41,544 nt of DNA, from the NCBI GenBank assembly GCA_021738065.1, contig JAIPCT010000025.1:1-41544 (forward strand). Reading direction: 5' to 3'. The translations under genes and the position numbers were made by a program. Every line of letters begins with the position of its first letter. Position 1 is the first letter of the stretch. The DNA comes from Burkholderiaceae bacterium. Its GTDB lineage: Bacteria; Pseudomonadota; Gammaproteobacteria; Burkholderiales; Rhodocyclaceae. The notes under the pieces were generated by a model. It was not told the DNA's origin, ran no database searches, and was given only the letters and a program-made list of their open reading frames with translations. Shown in pieces: positions 36,159-41,544 of the stretch.

Positions 36159-38047
36159 TCTCCGCCCTCCTCGACGGCGGCTTCGTCGACCGGTGCCGGC
36201 GCTTTGGGTCGTTTGCCGAGCAAATAGTAGTCAAGCACCTGGCGCGCGATCGGTGCCGCGGCCTGGGCGCCGAAGCCGCCGTTTTCAACCACGATGGCCA
36301 GCGCAATCGTCGGCACCTCGGCGGGGGCAAAAGCGATGAACAGGGCGTGGTCGCGCAGATCCTTTCTAACCGAACTTTCTTTGTACTCGGCGCCTTTCAG
36401 GGAATACACCTGGGCCGTGCCGGTCTTGCCGGCGGAAGTGTATTCCGCTCCGGCAAAGGCGCGCGCGCCGGTGCCTTCCACGTTGACGCCGACCATGGCT
36501 CTCCTGATTTCGTTGATGTGCTCGGTTTTGAACCCCAGGTCGCGTATCGGCCTGGGCTCGATCAATGTTCGCTCGCCGCTTCGGGTATCCGTGACGAACT
36601 TCACCAGATGTGGGCGAAACACGACTCCATTGTTGGCCAGGATCGCCGTTGCCTGCGCCAGCTGGATCGGTGTGTAGGCGTTATAGCCCTGGCCGATGCC
36701 GATCGAAATGGTTTCACCGGCAAACCATTTTTTCTGCTCCGGTTTTTTGAAACGTTTTCGCTTCCACTCCTGCGAAGGCAGCACACCCTCCGATTCGCCG
36801 TCGATGTCGATCCCGGTGCGCTGCCCCAGACCGAGCTGTCCCATGAAGCGCGAGATATTGTCTATCCCCAGATCGTTGGCCAGCATGTAGTAATAGGTAT
36901 CGCAGGATTGCACGATGGACTTGTACATATCCACCATGCCGTGACCGCCTTTTTTGTCGTCGCGAAAGTGGTGGCCGCCGAAGTTGAAAAAGCCAGGGTC
37001 GGAGATTGCCTGCTCCGGGCGGCGCTTGCCCAGCGTCAGCGCGGCCAGTGCCATGAAAGGCTTGAACGTCGAACCCGGCGGATAGGTTCCATTCAGCGCT
37101 CGATTAACCATGGGCTTTTCGGGCGACTCATTGAGTTCCTTCCAGTTTTGCGTGTCGATCCCATCGACGAACATATTCGGATCGTAGTTCGGCACCGATA
37201 CCAGCGCCAGAATTCCACCGGTGGCCGGCTCGATCGCGACCAGCGAGCCGCGCCGCGAGCCGAAAGCCTGCTCGGCAATACGCTGCAATTCGGCATCGAT
37301 GGTCAGGGTCAGGTTGTTGCCTGCCACCGGTGCGGTGCGCGCCAGCGTACGTACCGCACGGCCTCCGGCATCGACTTCGACTTGCTCGAAGCCGGTGATG
37401 CCGTGAAGTTCGAATTCGTAATGCTGCTCCAGCCCCGCCTTGCCGAAATGATCGGTGCCGCGGTAGTTCGCCGACTGTTCCTTGTCCTCGATTTTTCCAA
37501 GATCGCGATCATTCACCCGGCCGATGTAGCCCAACAGGTGCGAGGCGAATGGCCCGCCTGGATACTGGCGAAACAGGCGTGCCTTGATATCGACGCCGGG
37601 AAAGCGGTAGCGATGCGCGATGAACTTGGCCACCTCGGCGTCGGTCAGGCGCGTCCGGATCGGCAGCGATTCAAAGTTGCGACTCTCCTCCAGCAGCTTC
37701 CAGAAACGCTTGCGATCCTTGGGCTGGATATCGACAAGCTCGGCCAGTCCATCGATGATCTGCTCCAGATTGTGGGTCTTGGAAGGAATGATTTCCAGGG
37801 TATAGGCCGAGTAGTCGTTGGCCAGCACCACGCCATTGCGATCGATGATCAGGCCCCGGTTGGGCACCACCGGCACCAGTGATATGCGATTGTCCTCGGC
37901 GCGTGTCTGGTAGTAATCGTGCTGAATGACCTGCAGCCACGCAAAGCGCGCAAGCAACAGGCTGAAGCAGACCAGAACGAAGCCACCCGCAACGGCAAGC
38001 CGTATCCGGAATCGTTCCAGCTCCTCCTGGGAATTCTTGAATTCCAT
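36155..38047 (-). CDS. mrdA: Penicillin-binding protein 2 (elongation transpeptidase)
   Basis: The 630-residue protein has one N-terminal membrane helix (about 17-37), a PBP dimerisation domain, and a transpeptidase domain with STFK (GSTFKPFM, near 336), SCD (QSCDTYYYM, near 390) and KTG (SAGKTGTAQV, near 555). It crosslinks new wall as the partner of RodA. The ATG at 38047 overlaps the stop of a 64-codon frame (TGATG) and has no Shine-Dalgarno site of its own, which suggests coupling. Its stop overlaps the rodA start. Confidence 0.96.
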   Translation of the reverse strand: MEFKNSQEELERFRIRLAVAGGFVLVCFSLLLARFAWLQVIQHDYYQTRAEDNRISLVPVVPNRGLIIDRNGVVLANDYSAYTLEIIPSKTHNLEQIIDGLAELVDIQPKDRKRFWKLLEESRNFESLPIRTRLTDAEVAKFIAHRYRFPGVDIKARLFRQYPGGPFASHLLGYIGRVNDRDLGKIEDKEQSANYRGTDHFGKAGLEQHYEFELHGITGFEQVEVDAGGRAVRTLARTAPVAGNNLTLTIDAELQRIAEQAFGSRRGSLVAIEPATGGILALVSVPNYDPNMFVDGIDTQNWKELNESPEKPMVNRALNGTYPPGSTFKPFMALAALTLGKRRPEQAISDPGFFNFGGHHFRDDKKGGHGMVDMYKSIVQSCDTYYYMLANDLGIDNISRFMGQLGLGQRTGIDIDGESEGVLPSQEWKRKRFKKPEQKKWFAGETISIGIGQGYNAYTPIQLAQATAILANNGVVFRPHLVKFVTDTRSGERTLIEPRPIRDLGFKTEHINEIRRAMVGVNVEGTGARAFAGAEYTSAGKTGTAQVYSLKGAEYKESSVRKDLRDHALFIAFAPAEVPTIALAIVVENGGFGAQAAAPIARQVLDYYLLGKRPKAPAPVDEAAVEEGGE

Positions 38048-38241
38048 CAGGCCGCGCCGGCGAAGGACCGCTCCGGGTCCGCGCAAGACTGAAACACGGA
38101 CGCGCCGCTCTGTGTCTGGCGTGTGTCACCCGCTTCTCTCGGTAAGTTGGGCGTTGCCGGGATTTCGCAAAGCACGGCTTTATGCCGCCGCAGCCGGCCC
38201 GCCAGGCAACGCGGACAGTGGAACGGTGGAAAGGCTCTCAT
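38047..38241 (-). CDS. Possible small protein (64 residues) bridging mreD and mrdA
   Basis: The 190 bases between mreD and mrdA are filled by one open frame. Its ATG overlaps the mreD stop (ATGA, 38238-38241), and its stop overlaps the mrdA start (TGATG, 38045-38049). The protein would be basic, with a CPRC pair near residues 9-12 and cysteines near 25 and 53, no membrane helix and no family I recognise. The N-terminal MRAFPPFHCPRC might bind metal. It could be a real small protein, a translated coupling element, or inserted repeat DNA. Confidence 0.4.
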   Translation of the reverse strand: MRAFPPFHCPRCLAGRLRRHKAVLCEIPATPNLPREAGDTRQTQSGASVFQSCADPERSFAGAA

Positions 38242-38759
38242 ATCGGCCGATTGACGTCCTTGTCTTCCGGCTGAAACTGGGGCGTCAAGAGCACATAGGT
38301 CGCCGGATACCAGAACAGCGTGGCGGTGAAGCTCGACAGAAACCAGAGCAGACCGGGGAACTCGGCACCACCCAGCATGCGTGTCAGCAGCATCACCAAC
38401 TGCATGGCAAGGAACATGGGCAGCACATGCAGCGCCTGCTGTGCCAGCGGAAACCAGAGTATCCGCCGCGACAGTCCGGCCGCGGCGAAGGCCAGCAGCA
38501 CATAGGCCAAGGCGTGCTGACCCATTACGCTGGCATCCGCCACGTCCATCGCCAGACCCAGCACAAAACCCGCCGCCATGCCCACCTTCAAGGGCTGATG
38601 CACGCACCAGAACGCCAGCACCAGGGCCACCCAGTCGGGGATGCCGGGCAGCCGGCCAAACGGAATCAGATTCAGCAGCAAGGCAAAAAACAGCGTCAGC
38701 AAAATGAACCAGTTGCTGACTGGCCGCAGAATCCGCCGCGAGGAGTGGGTGGGCTGCAT
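38238..38759 (-). CDS. mreD: Rod shape-determining protein MreD
   Basis: The 173-residue membrane protein has five or six helices, with PDWVALVLAFWCVHQPLKVGMAAGFVLGLAMDVADASVMGQHAL-type core typical of MreD (about 41-85). It joins MreC, PBP2 and RodA in the elongation complex. The ATG at 38759 directly follows a TAA that ends a 23-codon frame (TAAATG). Confidence 0.93.
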   Translation of the reverse strand: MQPTHSSRRILRPVSNWFILLTLFFALLLNLIPFGRLPGIPDWVALVLAFWCVHQPLKVGMAAGFVLGLAMDVADASVMGQHALAYVLLAFAAAGLSRRILWFPLAQQALHVLPMFLAMQLVMLLTRMLGGAEFPGLLWFLSSFTATLFWYPATYVLLTPQFQPEDKDVNRPI

Positions 38760-38831
38760 TTATGTCGCCTCGCCGTTCCAGTCCAATGCGCGGCTGTTGT
38801 CCGCAAGCAGAATTCCGTGGCGACTTGTCAT
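38760..38831 (-). CDS. Mini-ORF (23 residues) filling the mreC-mreD gap
   Basis: An ATG lies 3 bases after the mreC stop (TAGACCATG) and the frame ends in TAA directly before the mreD ATG. It begins MTSRHGILLADNS. It has no recognisable domain and may act only to carry ribosomes to mreD. A chance frame of this length is quite possible. Confidence 0.25.
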   Translation of the reverse strand: MTSRHGILLADNSRALDWNGEAT

Positions 38832-38834
38832 GGT

Positions 38835-39755
38835 CTAGCGTGCTTTCCTTTTTGTTCTCGTGCCCTGCGCTGCCGGGTCATCGGCGTTCTCGAGGTCGTC
38901 GGGTTGCGGCGGCATTGCCGCGCGCCTGCTCAGCACCAAAGCCAGGCCATTGCGCTCGACTCCGGCCAGCGGGACGCAGGTGATGCGGGCGAACGAGTGG
39001 GTGCTGTCGCGGTCGACCTTGACCACCTTGGCCACCGGCAAACCCGGCAGATAGACACCGTCAAGCCCCGAGGTCACCAGGATGTCGCCGACCTGCACTT
39101 CCGTATTCGCCGCCTGAAAGCGCAGCTCCATCGTACCGGCGCCCGCGCCGGCGAGGATCGCGCGCAAACCGTTGCGCTGAACCTCCACCGGAATCGCCTG
39201 ATCCTTGTCGGTGAGCAACAAAACCTCCGACGTGAGCGGGAAAACGCGCACCACCTGACCAATCACACCGACGTCGTCCACCACCGCCTGACCCGCGCTG
39301 ATACCGTGCTGGCTGCCTTTGTCGATGATTACCCGCCGCGAAAACGGGTCGCGTGTGGCATAGAGTATTTCTGCAATGCGGCCTTCAACTGGCTGGCGGG
39401 CACGCATGTCCAGCAGGGCTCGCAGACGGATATTTTCCTGTTCGAGGTGGCGCTGGCGCAGCAGGAGATTGGCAGTCTCGAGCTGGCGCCGATGAAATTC
39501 CTCGCTCTCTTTCAGCAGCGTCGATTGCCGCGCAAGATAAGCGCCGAAATCACTGGCGGCATCGATTGGCATTCCGGTGGCGCGCTGCAGGGGCCAGGCA
39601 GCCGTCGCCACGGCCAGGCGCACCCACTCCAGAGTACGAAAGCGCAGATCGGCAACCAGCAGGACCAGGGAAAGCGAGACGAAAAAGAGCAGCCGCACCA
39701 GCGGTGCCGGACCCCGTTTGAAAAAGGGCGGCGGTGCATGGCCAACGACGGACAT
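38835..39755 (-). CDS. mreC: Rod shape-determining protein MreC
   Basis: The 306-residue protein has one N-terminal membrane helix (about 17-37), a coiled-coil region (about 65-105) and a periplasmic beta-domain with GASQGIRAGQAVVD-like IDKGSQHGISAGQAVVDDVGVIGQV (about 135-160). It scaffolds the elongation complex. The start is ATG at 39755, one codon after a TTG. The C-terminal tail after residue 285 is polar and basic. Confidence 0.95.
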   Translation of the reverse strand: MSVVGHAPPPFFKRGPAPLVRLLFFVSLSLVLLVADLRFRTLEWVRLAVATAAWPLQRATGMPIDAASDFGAYLARQSTLLKESEEFHRRQLETANLLLRQRHLEQENIRLRALLDMRARQPVEGRIAEILYATRDPFSRRVIIDKGSQHGISAGQAVVDDVGVIGQVVRVFPLTSEVLLLTDKDQAIPVEVQRNGLRAILAGAGAGTMELRFQAANTEVQVGDILVTSGLDGVYLPGLPVAKVVKVDRDSTHSFARITCVPLAGVERNGLALVLSRRAAMPPQPDDLENADDPAAQGTRTKRKAR

Positions 39756-39829
39756 CAAGGCAGACGTGCCCTCGGCATAGGATGGAAGTTCAGATCAAAG
39801 CCCGGTAGTTCCTCGTGATCGGCGATCAC
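39755..39829 (-). CDS. Mini-ORF (24 residues) before mreC
   Basis: A GTG-started frame of 24 codons in the mreB-mreC gap ends in a TGA that overlaps the mreC ATG (TGATG). The peptide begins VIADHEELPGFDLNF (GTG as Met). No family known. Its support is only the position, in common with two similar frames downstream. Confidence 0.2.
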   Translation of the reverse strand: MIADHEELPGFDLNFHPMPRARLP

Positions 39830-39861
39830 AAGGCCTGCATGCACGCTACACGGGGCGGGAC

Positions 39862-41040
<1,179 letters not shown>

Positions 41041-41045
41041 TCATC

Positions 41046-41333
41046 ATGTCCCTGACCCAGGAAGACGTCGCCCGCATCGCCCTTTTGTCCCGCATCGAAC
41101 TATCGACGGCGGAACTCGAAACGACGCGCCAACAGTTGACTGGCATCCTCGGCTTTGTCGAGCAGTTGCAGGCTGTCGATACCAGGGGCATAGAACCCAT
41201 GGCCCACGCCGTGGATGTGGTGCAGCGTTTGCGCCCGGATGTGGTGACCGAAACCGACAGGCGCACGGATTTTCAGGCCCTGGCGCCGGAAACCGAGGCC
41301 GGACTCTATCTGGTGCCGAGGGTAGTGGAGTGA
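41046..41333 (+). CDS. gatC: Asp-tRNA(Asn)/Glu-tRNA(Gln) amidotransferase subunit C
   Basis: The 95-residue protein starts [20 protein letters not shown] and includes [20 protein letters not shown], the GatC pattern. It wraps around and stabilises the GatA-GatB pair that turns Glu-tRNA(Gln) or Asp-tRNA(Asn) into Gln- or Asn-tRNA. No clear Shine-Dalgarno site is seen. gatA follows after 168 bases of repeat-like sequence, unusually far for these genes. Confidence 0.95.
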   Translation: MSLTQEDVARIALLSRIELSTAELETTRQQLTGILGFVEQLQAVDTRGIEPMAHAVDVVQRLRPDVVTETDRRTDFQALAPETEAGLYLVPRVVE

Positions 41334-41376
41334 AGCTGGCGCTTCATTTGCCATTGCCGGTCCTTCGCACCGCAAG

Positions 41377-41462
41377 CCCCGCCCCGAGGGCGGGGGTTGC
41401 GCAAGCGCAGCCCTTCGGGGAAAGGTCTGCCCACCCCCCAACCCCCGCCCCGAGGGCGGGGG
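41377..41462. repeat. Pair of GC-rich palindromes between gatC and gatA
   Basis: Two nearly identical hairpins, arms CCCCGCCC/GGGCGGGG (41377-41395) and CCCCCGCCC/GGGCGGGGG (41442-41462), both with loop CGA, enclose about 46 bases. The unit is in a gap that is normally only a few bases in gatCA operons, so it looks inserted. Confidence 0.65.
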
Positions 41463-41501
41463 CGACTGAGTGGCGCTTCCGCGGTGGGGGAGCGAAATAG
41501 G

Positions 41502-41544
41502 ATGTTCAATTCTTCGCTCCGCGAGTTGGGGGCCGGCCTGGCCG
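41502..41544 (+). CDS. gatA: Asp-tRNA(Asn)/Glu-tRNA(Gln) amidotransferase subunit A, 5' end
   Basis: Only 14 codons lie inside the window, reading MFNSSLRELGAGLA, which matches the first helix of GatA. GGGGGAG lies 9 bases before the ATG. The position after gatC supports the call. The frame continues past the right edge. Confidence 0.8.
   Translation, partial: MFNSSLRELGAGLA

Overview
The window is a GC-rich, gene-dense stretch of core chromosome from a betaproteobacterium. The gene content and several gene orders (ffh next to a ypjD/corB-type pair, lipA-lipB-ybeD-dat-dacA, mreBCD-mrdA-rodA-rlpA, argB next to slmA) look most like Rhodocyclales or a close relative. This placement is an inference from gene families and synteny; no rRNA gene is present to confirm it. 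I see no prophage, insertion sequence, CRISPR array or defence island.

Layout. 1-1910: 3' end of prmC, a cytochrome c4 gene facing it across a shared terminator, and engB. 1911-2259: a structured intergenic region with a palindromic element and four consecutive hairpins upstream of hemB. 2260-6390: hemB, then a translationally coupled pair made of a heme-c-type sensor kinase and an HD-GYP response regulator. 6387-9720: slmA, argB, hsp20, nudB and a barstar-like gene on the minus strand. 9717-17252, minus strand: a secreted guanyl-RNase gene coupled to the barstar gene, then aspS, a DUF502 gene, an fmdB-type gene, pilD, pilC, a CorB/CorC-type gene and a CcsA-like cytochrome c assembly gene. 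17311-18666: ffh. 18667-19035: a cluster of small repeats bounded by perfect 27-bp inverted repeats. 19036-23611: a lytic transglycosylase gene, proS, rppH, a CNP1-like gene, coq7 and an OsmC-family gene. 23612-24595: a candidate small RNA with a strong terminator, and two tRNA-Lys genes. 24596-30016: an omega-amino-acid aminotransferase gene, tRNA-Arg, a cytochrome c5-type gene, rep, a DUF4197 gene and an ArsC-like gene. 30083-40905, minus strand: lipoate synthesis (lipA, lipB, ybeD), a D-amino-acid aminotransferase gene, dacA, then the elongasome set rlpA, rodA, mrdA, mreD, mreC, mreB. 41046-41544: gatC and the first codons of gatA.

Functional themes. Many neighbours overlap by ATGA, GTGA or TGATG, so translational coupling is pervasive. 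The 32-41 kb block is a cell-wall elongation and shape locus: the MreB scaffold, MreC/D, the PBP2-RodA synthase, RlpA and a DD-carboxypeptidase, with a D-amino-acid aminotransferase beside them. The lipoate genes follow in the same orientation. The cytochrome c4, cytochrome c5 and CcsA-like genes fit a respiring organism.

Most unusual signals. (1) A short dispersed repeat of about 25 bp with core CACCAGCGCCGACTTTT occurs eight times between 18.7 and 34.8 kb. Some copies are intergenic and three lie in frame inside proS, the D-amino-acid aminotransferase gene and rlpA, in different orientations. (2) Each of the three gaps mreB-mreC, mreC-mreD and mreD-mrdA contains a small ORF that ends exactly on the next start codon; the last encodes 64 residues. 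(3) A four-hairpin RNA structure with GGA-bearing loops lies upstream of hemB. (4) A candidate small RNA carries two CTCCTCC anti-Shine-Dalgarno heptamers. No wholly new multi-gene system is evident; these small-scale signals are the best candidates for something undescribed.
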